The notes beneath the pieces were generated by a model. That model worked only from the letters and a program-made list of their open reading frames with translations, was not told where the DNA came from and did no database searches. Positions 9,144 to 17,828 of a stretch of DNA of 64,000 nt are shown here, piece by piece (within the stretch, counting starts at the first letter, position 1; each line of letters starts with the position of its first letter). Source of the stretch: Bifidobacterium apousia (lineage in GTDB: Bacteria; Actinomycetota; Actinomycetes; Actinomycetales; Bifidobacteriaceae); assembly GCF_007559275.1 (NCBI RefSeq), contig NZ_VMHK01000002.1:186001-250000 (forward strand), given 5' to 3'. A program made the position numbers and the translations under genes.

Positions 9144-9782
9144 ATGAGATTCGTCGTGGGCATCTACCGATTGCTGATCGCCTTTTTCTGCCTGGGCGGC
9201 ACCTACGAGGCCTGGCTGCTGGGAATCGGCAACAAGTGGGTCTATTTTACCTTCCAGACCAATATCGCCCTGGGTCTGGTCATGCTCTGGGCCGGAGCGG
9301 CCACCCTGCTCAAGGGCATCCAGCCTCCCGCCTGGCTCAAGGGCTGCCTGACGCTCTACATCGTCATCACCGGGCTGGTGGCCATCCTGGTTCTGGGGCT
9401 GAACAGCACGGACTACCAGCTGGTCCTGGGCATCCGGACCACATGGATGATTCACGTCATCAGCCCCATCCTGGCATCGGTGGACTTCCTCTTGTTCGAC
9501 CCTCATCGTCGTTTCCACTGGCACAACGTGCTGACCTGGCTGATCTATTTCCCCTTCTACGTAGCCTTCGTGCTGATCAGAGCCGCCATCTGGCCTCATT
9601 CGGGACCGGAGGCGGGCGGTAACCCTTATCCCTATGCCTTCTTGGACCTCGGGCACTTGGGATGGGCCCAGTTGACGGTCAACCTGGCTGAGTATCTGGT
9701 CGTCTTCTTTGCTCTGTCGCTGGTCATCTTCCTGATTGATCGCATCCTGCCGGCCAAGACACCGCTGACCATTGATCGGTAG
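9144..9782 (+). CDS. Pr6Pr family integral membrane protein
   Basis: A 212-residue membrane protein with about six hydrophobic segments, matching the Pr6Pr family of predicted six-helix membrane proteins with no established function. Conserved-looking strings include YFTFQTNIALGLVMLWAG, TTWMIHVISPILASVDFLL, and YPYAFLDLGHLGWAQLTVN near the end. The ATG at 9144 is chosen because the protein then begins directly with the first helix (MRFVVGIYRLLIAFFCLGG). The upstream frame is non-homologous. No strong ribosome binding site is seen, so the mRNA may be leaderless. Confidence 0.85.
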   Translation: MRFVVGIYRLLIAFFCLGGTYEAWLLGIGNKWVYFTFQTNIALGLVMLWAGAATLLKGIQPPAWLKGCLTLYIVITGLVAILVLGLNSTDYQLVLGIRTTWMIHVISPILASVDFLLFDPHRRFHWHNVLTWLIYFPFYVAFVLIRAAIWPHSGPEAGGNPYPYAFLDLGHLGWAQLTVNLAEYLVVFFALSLVIFLIDRILPAKTPLTIDR

Positions 9783-9848
9783 ACGGCTGACGGAATAATA
9801 GGGACCAGACCAGGGGAGCCTGGGCGGAACGGGAAAGGATCATCACTG

Positions 9849-10613
9849 ATGGTTGCTATCAAGGACATGCTCCAGGAGGGTGCCGTGCTGCGGCCTGACG
9901 GCAGGGCGGCTGATGAGTTGCGACCGGTCGTCATCACCAGGCATTGGACGGAGGCTCCCGAGGGGTCGGTGCTGATCGAGTGCGGCAAGACCAGGGTCAT
10001 GTGCACGGCTTCCTTTACGCCGACGCTGCCCCGTTGGCGCAAGGACTCCGGCCTGGGCTGGGTCACGGCCGAGTATGCCATGCTCCCCAGGGCCACCAGC
10101 GACCGGACTGCACGCGAGTCAGTCCGAGGAAAGGTCGGCGGCCGCACCCAGGAGATCAGCCGGCTGATAGGCCGTTGCCTGCGCGGTGTGGTGGATATGA
10201 AGGCCCTAGGCGAGAATCAGATCCAGCTGGACTGCGATGTGCTTCAGGCCGATGGCGGCACCCGTACAGCCTCGGTCACCGGCGCCTATGTGGCCATGGT
10301 CGACGCCCTCAGATGGGCCCAGGACCACCATCACATCCGCAGTGCCGACAAGGTGACCAAGGATTGCGTCTCGGCCGTCTCGGTGGGCATCATCGATGGC
10401 AAGCCCATGCTTGACCTTCCCTATCTGGAGGACAGCAGGGCCATGACCGATATGAACGTGTCCATGACCGGCTCCGGCGATTTCATAGAGATACAGGGAA
10501 CGGCGGAGCATCGTCCCTTCAATCGTCAGGAGCTTGGCATCTTGCTGGACCTGGCAACCAAGGGGAACAAGGAGCTTCAGGCCGCTCAGCGCAAGGCTCT
10601 GGCATCCGACTGA
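9849..10613 (+). CDS. rph: Ribonuclease PH
   Basis: RNase PH is a phosphate-dependent 3' exoribonuclease that trims tRNA 3' ends. The 254 residues show the family hallmarks [60 protein letters not shown] and [23 protein letters not shown]. It begins at the ATG after GGAAAGGATC. It is followed 35 bp later by rdgB, a common rph-rdgB pairing in nucleotide and RNA quality control. Confidence 0.98.
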   Translation: MVAIKDMLQEGAVLRPDGRAADELRPVVITRHWTEAPEGSVLIECGKTRVMCTASFTPTLPRWRKDSGLGWVTAEYAMLPRATSDRTARESVRGKVGGRTQEISRLIGRCLRGVVDMKALGENQIQLDCDVLQADGGTRTASVTGAYVAMVDALRWAQDHHHIRSADKVTKDCVSAVSVGIIDGKPMLDLPYLEDSRAMTDMNVSMTGSGDFIEIQGTAEHRPFNRQELGILLDLATKGNKELQAAQRKALASD

Positions 10614-10648
10614 CGTCCGGAACAGGCATTTCAGCGAGGAGGATTGGT

Positions 10649-11335
10649 ATGGGGCAGGCCAGAAAAGTGGTTGTGGCCACGCACAACAAGGGCAAACTAG
10701 CTGAGCTTCGTCACATACTCGACGGTTTCCTGGCCGATGAAGGTCAGAAGATTGAGCTGGTTTCGGCGGGGCAGCTTGGATTGCCCGATCCGGTAGAGAC
10801 CGGCACCACTTTTCAGGAGAACGCCCTTCTCAAGGCTGGGCAGGCCGCTCGGGAGTCAGGCCTGCCCGCGCTGGCGGACGACTCGGGACTGATCGTTGAT
10901 GTGATGGGCGCCGCCCCGGGGATCCTTTCGGCAAGGTGGAGCGGCCGCCACGGCGATGACCAGGCCAACTTGGAGCTCTTGCTGAACCAGCTGAACGACA
11001 TTCCCGACAATCACAGGGGAGGTCGGTTTGTCTGTGCTGCCGCCCTGGTCGTTCCGGATGTGCCGGGGTACGCCGTCCGTGGATCTCAAGTGACCAGGGT
11101 CGGCGAGATGCCTGGAAGCATCATCCGTCAGGCACGAGGGGACAATGGCTTCGGTTACGACCCGATCTTCGTGCCCCGTGATCAGCCTCGGCGTGTCAGC
11201 GACCGGCAGCCGTTGACCTCGGCGGAAATGACCTCGGATGAAAAGAACGCTATTTCACACAGGAGCAAGGCCCTGGCGGCCATCATGCCGATTCTTGTCA
11301 GCTGGGTGCTGGGCGACGGCCATATTAGAGGCTGA
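10649..11335 (+). CDS. rdgB: XTP/dITP pyrophosphatase (Ham1/RdgB)
   Basis: This enzyme hydrolyses non-canonical purine nucleotides (XTP, dITP) so that they are not put into DNA or RNA. The 228 residues include the N-terminal phosphate-binding motif VVATHNKGKLAELRHIL, the central GTTFQENALLKAGQAA and LPALADDSGLIVD, and RQARGDNGFGYDPIFVP with TSAEMTSDEKNAISHRSKAL. The start is preceded by GAGGAGGATTGGT. It is the last housekeeping gene before the surface-protein array. Confidence 0.97.
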   Translation: MGQARKVVVATHNKGKLAELRHILDGFLADEGQKIELVSAGQLGLPDPVETGTTFQENALLKAGQAARESGLPALADDSGLIVDVMGAAPGILSARWSGRHGDDQANLELLLNQLNDIPDNHRGGRFVCAAALVVPDVPGYAVRGSQVTRVGEMPGSIIRQARGDNGFGYDPIFVPRDQPRRVSDRQPLTSAEMTSDEKNAISHRSKALAAIMPILVSWVLGDGHIRG

Positions 11336-11418
11336 TAAATCCTTATAGATTCCGTACGGCGAACGGTCGTGAAGCGTCGATAATTATGCTCTGAGCGCCC
11401 GGTTATGCTTGATTTATG

Positions 11419-11448
11419 TAAAAAAAACGCGAAGGTGCGATTTTTTTA
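11419..11448 (+). terminator. A/T-flanked hairpin between rdgB and array gene 1
   Basis: AAAAAAAACGC and GCGATTTTTTT surround the six-base loop GAAGGT. The element could end rdgB transcription. A related but weaker form (AAAAAGC-GAAGAT-GCTATTTTTTT) stands at about 24548-24573, before array gene 5, so it may instead be part of the shared array leader. Confidence 0.55.
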
Positions 11449-11541
11449 TCTCTGTGATACAGTCGGCGGTATTGGGGACAACTTAAAAACAGAGCTGATC
11501 TGTTCTAGCAGATGATTCCATCGGGATTTGGGGGTTTCGTA

Positions 11542-14466
11542 TTGAAGCGATTGCAAGAACGGAACAATAAGGGATCGCTGCACGTGAACCGTTCGATCAT
11601 CGCCGTTTTGGTAACCCTTCTGGCGACACTGGCCATGGTCGTTCCGCTTGGGCTGAGTGCTCTGTCGGCCAGTCAGGCCAATGCCGTTGATGGACAGGAC
11701 GAGACGGCGAGCAGGAAGCCTCTGCTCTATAGAATGATGGCCTTCAATGACAGGATCGATACCTATCAGGATGAGCTGCGCATGGACTTCATCCTGCGCG
11801 TGAAACACAACGAGTTCAAGCCGGATTGTGTCGACCTTGGTAAGGCAGACACCGGTGGTAAGTCAAATTGCAATTTATCTTTTGTATATCAGTATGTTGG
11901 TTCTGATAACCCTGCAGATTATCATCGTGTAAAGTATATAAACACTATAACTCCAGATGATTATCTTGAAAATAACAAAACTGGGTATGCATATGATGGA
12001 GCTACAGCGTGGGCTGATAATCATCTGCAGCGCTTTACTGTTCATAAGATAATCAATTCGGGTTTATACGACTACTTGACCATATCTATCGAAGGCGACA
12101 TGAACATTGCGGATAAGTCTAAAGATCCCGCAAAGTTCGTGGCTGGTGGTCACCCTGAGCCCTTGAATGTCTTTGCTATCGTTGGTGATCAGAATACCAT
12201 CCTGTCTTGCGGTAGTTCTTCGTGGGCATGGGGTACCGAAACCTGCTCAACTTTCGATCCAGCCTCCATGAGCAACTTGCAGGATAGATATTCAAATATC
12301 ACCGCGAGTTTATCGAAGGATAAACAGATGAAAGTGTATATGGGTGACTGCTTGGGTAGCGGAGGAGACGACCTGCAATGCAGCGGCCCATATTCCTGGG
12401 TTGGGTGGGACAGCAACCCATATCTCTATCGAAACCATCAGGCTAATTGGGGTATGGTGACCGATTATGGTTTTCCGGCTTATAGCGATGGTACGGTTGG
12501 AAATATAAATGCCACAGCCCCGGGCACGGCCCCGGCACGGTCTTTCTTCGTGTATTGGATGAACTTGCGTGGTCCAGGCAACAAAACCAATGGCATATGT
12601 TCTGAGACCAGTTCCTATTACTATCAGTGGGTGGCTCTTAAGGACAGCCAGTGGGTGCCTGTTAAGGAACTGACTCCTGAGCCGGTCCTGGTGACAGGCC
12701 AGCAGCCGAGTCCCAACACTTTGACTACCACCTACGGACTGCAGGGCATGGTCAATACCAATGGCGCTTATAACGTTAATCCGACCGACCCAAAGTATGC
12801 GAATACCACCAACGTGCTTTTTGCGACTGATAAGGATGGCAATCCTATGCCTGCTCAGAAGGCTGATGGCGGGATTGATTTCAAGGAGGCCAAGGAGAAG
12901 CAGGATCTTGACGGCTATTTCAAGCTGGTGACCTGGCCTGACACCAGGAATTCTGATGGCACGGAATGTACAGCCGTCAGCCCTGAGGTGTACAGCCCCA
13001 AGAGCGCTGGTCTTGTGGGGATTGACGATAACATGTCCGCCGCGCAAAAGGATACGAATCTCTCTGCGGGTTGGACGATTGATACTGCTTTTTATAAGTA
13101 TAATGTGCCGCGTCCTGATGATCCGACGATCACGAAGATCGAGAATGATGGGGATGCCGGTTTGGATGCTTCGGGGAGCGTGTATACGACCAAGCTTGAC
13201 CCGGTAATCAGTGGTGAGTGCACGCCTTCCAAGGATGACAAGCATCCTAATACGGTTGTTCTGTATGGAGAGGACCCCACCAATCCGATTGCGGATGGGC
13301 AGGGCACAAATGGCGATGACCTGGTGAAAAGCTCGGACACGTGGGGGTTCAGGCTGGGGGAAGCTGTTTGCGAGACCGACACTGGCAGCAAGCAGGGAGG
13401 GTCCTGGTGGATACAGGACACCAATAAGCAGTATCCGTCGCCGGATCCCGGCAATAAGTACAACAGCTACAGGCGCTATCACGCCTGGGTGGTTGAGTCC
13501 ACGTCAGGGTTCGGCCTGACCTCCTACTTCTCGAATGTTGGCACGGCTTATTTCGTCTCGGGCGAGAACGTGCCGGATGCGGCCAAGTTCTCGGTGGCGG
13601 TGCCCCATACGGTCAACGGGAGCCTGCCTGCGGATTCGGTGGTCACATTCAAGGGTGAGGTGTCGCCTGTGTATACGGCCTGGTCCTCGGGGAAGTTGGG
13701 GATGACTGATTCCAAGATGGCCATTTCCATGAAGCAGAACACTGCCTCGGACTGGACCAGCTTGGTAACTACTCCGGCCAACACTTTCCAGAGGGATGCA
13801 GCAGTCGGCACCGCATCTTCCATTTCAGATTCTACGACCGGCCTCACGCTTAGCCTGACCAAGACGGCGGCTTCTACCTGGTCCTGGTCGCTGAACATTC
13901 CTGCTGACAAGTTCACTGGTTACGACGGTAGCGACGAGACGCAGACCTATGCCTTCCAGGTTGAAATGGTCAACCCGATGAACCTCCGTTCGGGCCCGGC
14001 TTCCATCGAGCGGAAGGTCGATATGACGCCCACCACGCTGACCGTTGATCGTCATGATGTCTTCCAGGTGGCCGGCAGGGCCTACAAGTATGTGGACGGG
14101 GACAGGAAGATTCCTGAGACCAAGGGGACCATGGTGCATGTGACCTGGCCTGACAATACCGGCACGGATGTGGCTGTGGGGAGCCAGGGCATTTGGCAGG
14201 CGGTTCCTCCTGAGGGGATGAAGCAGGGGGATGTCGCCGTCCAGGTGCTTTCGGATGATGCCGAGGGCCCTGACGCGCAGGGCAGGTTCCAGGGCGGGAA
14301 CCAGTCGGCCTCGGTGTCGCAGGAGCTGGAGTTCCGGCCTTCGACATCCTCCCTGCCGCTTACCGGCGGATGGCCGCTTTCCGTGCTCAAAATCCTGCTG
14401 CTGATAGCCCTAGGCCTGGTGGGCTTCGTGGCCTGCCTGAGGAACAAGCAGGAGAGTCGCCACTGA
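11542..14466 (+). CDS. Sortase-anchored surface protein, array copy 1
   Basis: A 974-residue exported protein of unrecognised family, the first of five tandem paralogues. A basic N-terminus is followed by a hydrophobic signal sequence (about 19-43) ending SQANA. Ten extracellular cysteines lie near residues 96, 110, 223, 235, 270, 280, 353, 476, 560 and 610. The region around 330-380 is aromatic (SSYYYQWVALKDSQWVPV). The last 250 residues look like Ig-type beta-sandwich repeats. The sorting signal LPLTGG (about 938) precedes a hydrophobic helix and the tail RNKQESRH. The TTG start is chosen because all five copies share GGGGG, seven bases, TTG, AAG/AAC. An in-frame ATG at 11512 lacks a ribosome binding site. 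The segment 11,850-12,130 is AT-rich and differs most among copies. A role in adhesion or glycan binding is inference. Confidence 0.85.
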   Translation: MKRLQERNNKGSLHVNRSIIAVLVTLLATLAMVVPLGLSALSASQANAVDGQDETASRKPLLYRMMAFNDRIDTYQDELRMDFILRVKHNEFKPDCVDLGKADTGGKSNCNLSFVYQYVGSDNPADYHRVKYINTITPDDYLENNKTGYAYDGATAWADNHLQRFTVHKIINSGLYDYLTISIEGDMNIADKSKDPAKFVAGGHPEPLNVFAIVGDQNTILSCGSSSWAWGTETCSTFDPASMSNLQDRYSNITASLSKDKQMKVYMGDCLGSGGDDLQCSGPYSWVGWDSNPYLYRNHQANWGMVTDYGFPAYSDGTVGNINATAPGTAPARSFFVYWMNLRGPGNKTNGICSETSSYYYQWVALKDSQWVPVKELTPEPVLVTGQQPSPNTLTTTYGLQGMVNTNGAYNVNPTDPKYANTTNVLFATDKDGNPMPAQKADGGIDFKEAKEKQDLDGYFKLVTWPDTRNSDGTECTAVSPEVYSPKSAGLVGIDDNMSAAQKDTNLSAGWTIDTAFYKYNVPRPDDPTITKIENDGDAGLDASGSVYTTKLDPVISGECTPSKDDKHPNTVVLYGEDPTNPIADGQGTNGDDLVKSSDTWGFRLGEAVCETDTGSKQGGSWWIQDTNKQYPSPDPGNKYNSYRRYHAWVVESTSGFGLTSYFSNVGTAYFVSGENVPDAAKFSVAVPHTVNGSLPADSVVTFKGEVSPVYTAWSSGKLGMTDSKMAISMKQNTASDWTSLVTTPANTFQRDAAVGTASSISDSTTGLTLSLTKTAASTWSWSLNIPADKFTGYDGSDETQTYAFQVEMVNPMNLRSGPASIERKVDMTPTTLTVDRHDVFQVAGRAYKYVDGDRKIPETKGTMVHVTWPDNTGTDVAVGSQGIWQAVPPEGMKQGDVAVQVLSDDAEGPDAQGRFQGGNQSASVSQELEFRPSTSSLPLTGGWPLSVLKILLLIALGLVGFVACLRNKQESRH

Positions 14467-14483
14467 CCCTCGCGGCATAAGAC

Positions 14484-14543
14484 AGGGCTCGCACTCATCT
14501 CTCCAATTCCATGGAGATGAGCGCGGGCACTGTTTTTTTTTTA
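14484..14543 (+). terminator. Terminator after array copy 1
   Basis: CTCATCTC pairs with GAGATGAG (extended by CGC/GCG), followed by GGGCACTG and a run of ten T. Equivalent hairpins follow the other copies, so each array gene appears to be its own transcription unit. Confidence 0.8.
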
Positions 14544-14855
14544 ATTTCCGTGACGCTGCCGTTGCGTCACTTGCGCCTGCAGCGTGCCCTCCGTAGAAGG
14601 CAGCTTGTTGCTTCTCGTTAGCTGATTGCTGGGCCTGGTGGAGTCAAGATTTTGGAAAGCCGCAAAACACCCTATCTGAATCCCAAATCACGCCTTCTAT
14701 CTCTGTACGATTTGGAGCGGTAATGAAAAATTGAAGATGCATTGTTGTGCTCTATATGCAGTTGTCTTAATTGGGGATAAGTCAAAAGCGGAGTTGATCT
14801 GTGCTATCTGGTCTGGGGCATGATTTCATTGTGGTTTGGGGGGGGGGGTATTGTA
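14544..14855 (+). repeat. Array spacer 1-2: tRNA-flank remnant plus shared leader
   Basis: This is non-coding. After the terminator the spacer has a copy of the post-array sequence (AATTTCCGTG, compare ATTCCTGTG after copy 5), then the block CGCAAAACACCCTATCTGAA at 14661 that recurs before copies 3, 4 and 5. Next come TTAATTGGGGATAAGTCAAAA at 14767 and the G-run of the ribosome binding site. The shared blocks imply that the duplicated unit included the regulatory leader. Confidence 0.65.
14838..14848 (+). repeat. G11 homopolymer at the ribosome binding site of array copy 2
   Basis: Eleven consecutive G residues end seven bases before the TTG start of copy 2. The same place holds five or six G in the other four copies. 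The tract doubles as the Shine-Dalgarno sequence, and with an upstream ATG at 14820 it is also in frame with the protein, so slippage could alter translation in either reading. Confidence 0.75.
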
Positions 14856-17759
14856 TTGAAGCGTTTGCAGGAACGGAACAATAGGGGATCACTGCATGCA
14901 CGTCGTTCGATCATCGTCGTTCTGGTAGCCCTTCTGGCGACGCTGGCCATGGTTGTTCCTCTTGGGCTGAGCGCGCTTTCGGCCAGCCAGGCCAATGCCA
15001 TTGATGGGCAGGATGAGACGGCCAGCAGGAAGCCTTTGCTCTATAGGATGATGGGCTACAACAACAAGGTAGATGCATGGCAGGATGAGCTGCGCATGGA
15101 TTTCATCCTGCGCGTGAAACACAACGAGTTCGACCCTTCCTGCGCCAATGGTACCGGGGGTGCCGACACCCAGGGCAATTGTAGGTTGGCCTTTGTCTAT
15201 CAGTACAAAGGCTCAGATAACGCTTCCTATTATCGCAGGATAAAGTATCTGAACACCATAGCTTCAGCATCATCCTCGGATCAGCCCTGGTCGGGAGCCT
15301 ACAAGTGGGCACAGAACAGGGATGAGTACTTCACCGTGCACACGATAATCAATTCCGGTTTATACGATTATCTGACCGTTTCCATTGAGGGTGATCTGGC
15401 GTTCAAGAACTCTGCTGATGTACCTTATTATCAACCTGGTGGTGCCGTCGAACCTCTTAATATCTACGCGGTTGTTGGACAGCAGAACGGGGCATTGTCT
15501 TGCCGTAGCCCTGGTAATTCGTGGAACTGGTATAGCGGAATCGATGACTGTACCATTTTTAACCCTGAAACTATGATTAATGCCCCAGATAGGGTATCGA
15601 ATATTACAGCATCGTTAGCAGCAGATGGTAAGTACATCAAACTATTTATGGGCGACTGCCTGGGCAAAGGTGCTGATCTTCAGTGCAGTGGCCCGTATTC
15701 TTGGGTAGGCTGGGATAACAATCCATTACTCTATGGAGGCAATCAGTCCAACTGGGGTATGGTGACCGACTATGGTTTTCCTAACTATTCGAGCCTTGGC
15801 ACTGGGGCGATCGCCGGCACTGCTCCTGGCACAGCTCCGGCACGGTCATTCTTCGTGTACTGGCTGAATGCTCGTGGCAGCACTGTCTATAACCCGGACG
15901 GGATATGTTCTGAAACTAATTCCTATTACTATCAGTGGGTGGCTCTGAAGGATGGCCAATGGGTGCCTGTTGATGAGCTGACTCCCGAGCCGGTCCTGGT
16001 GACAGGCCAGCAGCCGTCTCCCAATACGGTCACCACCACGTCAGGCAAGCAATTTCAAGCCTCTAATTATTCGGCTTTCAACGTACCCAAACAGCCGAAA
16101 AACCCCAATGAGATGTTTGCTACTGATAAGGATGGCAATCCTATGCCCGCCCAGAAGGCTGATGGCGGGATTGATTTCAAGGAGGCCAAGGCCAAGCAGG
16201 ATCTTGATGGCTATTTCAAGATGGTCACCTGGCCTGTCACCACGAATAGGGATGGCAGCGCTTGTACCGTCGGTCCTGAAGTGTACAACCCTGAGCGGAA
16301 AGGTCTTGTCGGAATACGTGACGGCATGAACAGCTCGGATATAGAACGAAACCTTTCTGCTGGTTGGACGATTAATAGTGCTTTTTACAAGTATGATGTG
16401 CCTCGCCCTAAGGATCCGACGATCACCAACATCCAGAATGATGCAGATGGCAGCTTGGATGCTTCGGGGAGCGTGTATACATCGAAGCTTGATCCGGTGG
16501 TCAGTGGCGAGTGCACGCCTTCCAAGGATCCTGCGCATCCCAACAAGGTTGTTCTCTACGGGGAGGATCCCGCCAATCCCATCAGTGACGAGCAGAGCCA
16601 GAACGGCGGGGACTTGGTGAAGACCGCGGACACGTGGGGGTTCAAGCTTGGTGAAGTTGAGTGCAAGGTCGATCCCAAGAGCAAGCAGGGAGGGTCTTGG
16701 CAGATACAGGACACCAACAAGCAATACCCATCGCCGGACCCAGGCAACAAGTATGACGGGTACAGGCGCTATCACGCCTGGGAGATCGAGTCCACGTCCG
16801 GTTTCGGCTTGACCTCGTTCTTCTCGAATATCGGCACGGCTTATTTCGTCTCGGGGGAGAACGTGCCGGATGCCAGCAAGTTCTCGGTGACGGTGCCCCA
16901 TACGGTCAACGGGAGTCTGCCTGAAGGTTCGGTCGTCGTGTTCAAAGGTGAAGTGTCTCCTGTATATACGGCCTGGTCCTCGGGAAAGCTGGGGATGACG
17001 GATTCAAGGATGGCCATTTCCATGAAGCAGAAGACCGCCTCGGACTGGACCAGTCTGGTGACTACTCCGGCCAACACCTTCCAGAGGGATGCGGCAGCCG
17101 GCACCACGTCTTCCGTCTCGGATTCCACGACGGGCCTCACGCTTAGCTTGACCAAGACGGCGGATTCCAATTGGTCGTGGTCGCTGAATATCCCCGCTGA
17201 CAAGTTCAGCGGCTACAACGGCGGCGATGAGACTCAGATGTATGACTTTCAGGTTGAGATGATCAACCCGATGAACATCCGTTCGGCCCCGGCATCCATC
17301 GAGCGGAAAGTTGACATCACACCGACCACGCTGACCTTGGAGCGGTACGATGTCTTCCAAGTAGCGGGCAAGGCATACAAGTATGTAAACGGTGACACGA
17401 AGGTTCCGGAGACCAAGGGGACCGTGGTACATGTGATCTGGCCTGACAATACTGGCACGGATGTGACTGTTGGTGATCAGGGCTTGTGGCAGGCGACCCC
17501 TCCTGAGGGCGTCAACCAGGGGCGGTTCACTGCTCAGGTGCTTTCTGATGATGCTGAGAGTGCTGACCCCAAGGGCGGGTTCCAGGGCGGCAATCAGTCG
17601 GCTTCGGTGTCGCATGCGTTGGAGTTCCGTCCTTCCAACTCGGCTTTGCCCTTGACCGGCGGCTGGCCGCTTTCCGTGCTCAAAATTCTGCTGCTGGTGG
17701 CATTGGGCCTGGCTGGCTTTGTGGCCTGCCTGAGGAACAGGCAGGAAAGCCGGCACTGA
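14856..17759 (+). CDS. Sortase-anchored surface protein, array copy 2
   Basis: A 967-residue paralogue with the same plan: signal peptide ending SQANA, ten extracellular cysteines in the same order (for example DPSCANG, GDCLG, LQCSG, GICSE, GECTP), Ig-like C-terminal part, LPLTGG and a membrane helix, and the tail RNRQESRH. Its N-terminal third (YNNKVDAWQDELRMDF; YRRIKYLNTIASASSSDQPW) is almost the same as copy 3 and unlike copies 1, 4 and 5. The C-terminal Ig-like part uses the LERYDVFQVAGKAYKYVNG version shared with copy 4. An ATG at 14820 is in frame through the G11 tract and could be an alternative start. The TTG is preferred by comparison with the other copies. Confidence 0.84.
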   Translation: MKRLQERNNRGSLHARRSIIVVLVALLATLAMVVPLGLSALSASQANAIDGQDETASRKPLLYRMMGYNNKVDAWQDELRMDFILRVKHNEFDPSCANGTGGADTQGNCRLAFVYQYKGSDNASYYRRIKYLNTIASASSSDQPWSGAYKWAQNRDEYFTVHTIINSGLYDYLTVSIEGDLAFKNSADVPYYQPGGAVEPLNIYAVVGQQNGALSCRSPGNSWNWYSGIDDCTIFNPETMINAPDRVSNITASLAADGKYIKLFMGDCLGKGADLQCSGPYSWVGWDNNPLLYGGNQSNWGMVTDYGFPNYSSLGTGAIAGTAPGTAPARSFFVYWLNARGSTVYNPDGICSETNSYYYQWVALKDGQWVPVDELTPEPVLVTGQQPSPNTVTTTSGKQFQASNYSAFNVPKQPKNPNEMFATDKDGNPMPAQKADGGIDFKEAKAKQDLDGYFKMVTWPVTTNRDGSACTVGPEVYNPERKGLVGIRDGMNSSDIERNLSAGWTINSAFYKYDVPRPKDPTITNIQNDADGSLDASGSVYTSKLDPVVSGECTPSKDPAHPNKVVLYGEDPANPISDEQSQNGGDLVKTADTWGFKLGEVECKVDPKSKQGGSWQIQDTNKQYPSPDPGNKYDGYRRYHAWEIESTSGFGLTSFFSNIGTAYFVSGENVPDASKFSVTVPHTVNGSLPEGSVVVFKGEVSPVYTAWSSGKLGMTDSRMAISMKQKTASDWTSLVTTPANTFQRDAAAGTTSSVSDSTTGLTLSLTKTADSNWSWSLNIPADKFSGYNGGDETQMYDFQVEMINPMNIRSAPASIERKVDITPTTLTLERYDVFQVAGKAYKYVNGDTKVPETKGTVVHVIWPDNTGTDVTVGDQGLWQATPPEGVNQGRFTAQVLSDDAESADPKGGFQGGNQSASVSHALEFRPSNSALPLTGGWPLSVLKILLLVALGLAGFVACLRNRQESRH

Positions 17760-17772
17760 CCCCGCAGCATAC

Positions 17773-17828
17773 GACAGGGCCCGTGCCCATCTGCAAGCAA
17801 TTTGGCAGATGAAGGCAGGCCCTGTTTT
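17773..17828 (+). terminator. Terminator after array copy 2
   Basis: ACAGGGCC and GGCCCTGT enclose an inner CATCTGC/GCAGATG stem, followed by TTTTT. It corresponds in position and sequence to the hairpins after copies 1, 4 and 5. Confidence 0.85.

Noticed and set aside
11512-11541. Upstream in-frame ATG as the start of array copy 1 (and 14820 for copy 2)
   Set aside because: There is no Shine-Dalgarno before either, copies 4 and 5 lack an equivalent ATG, and the copy 3 equivalent is out of frame. The shared TTG fits all five.
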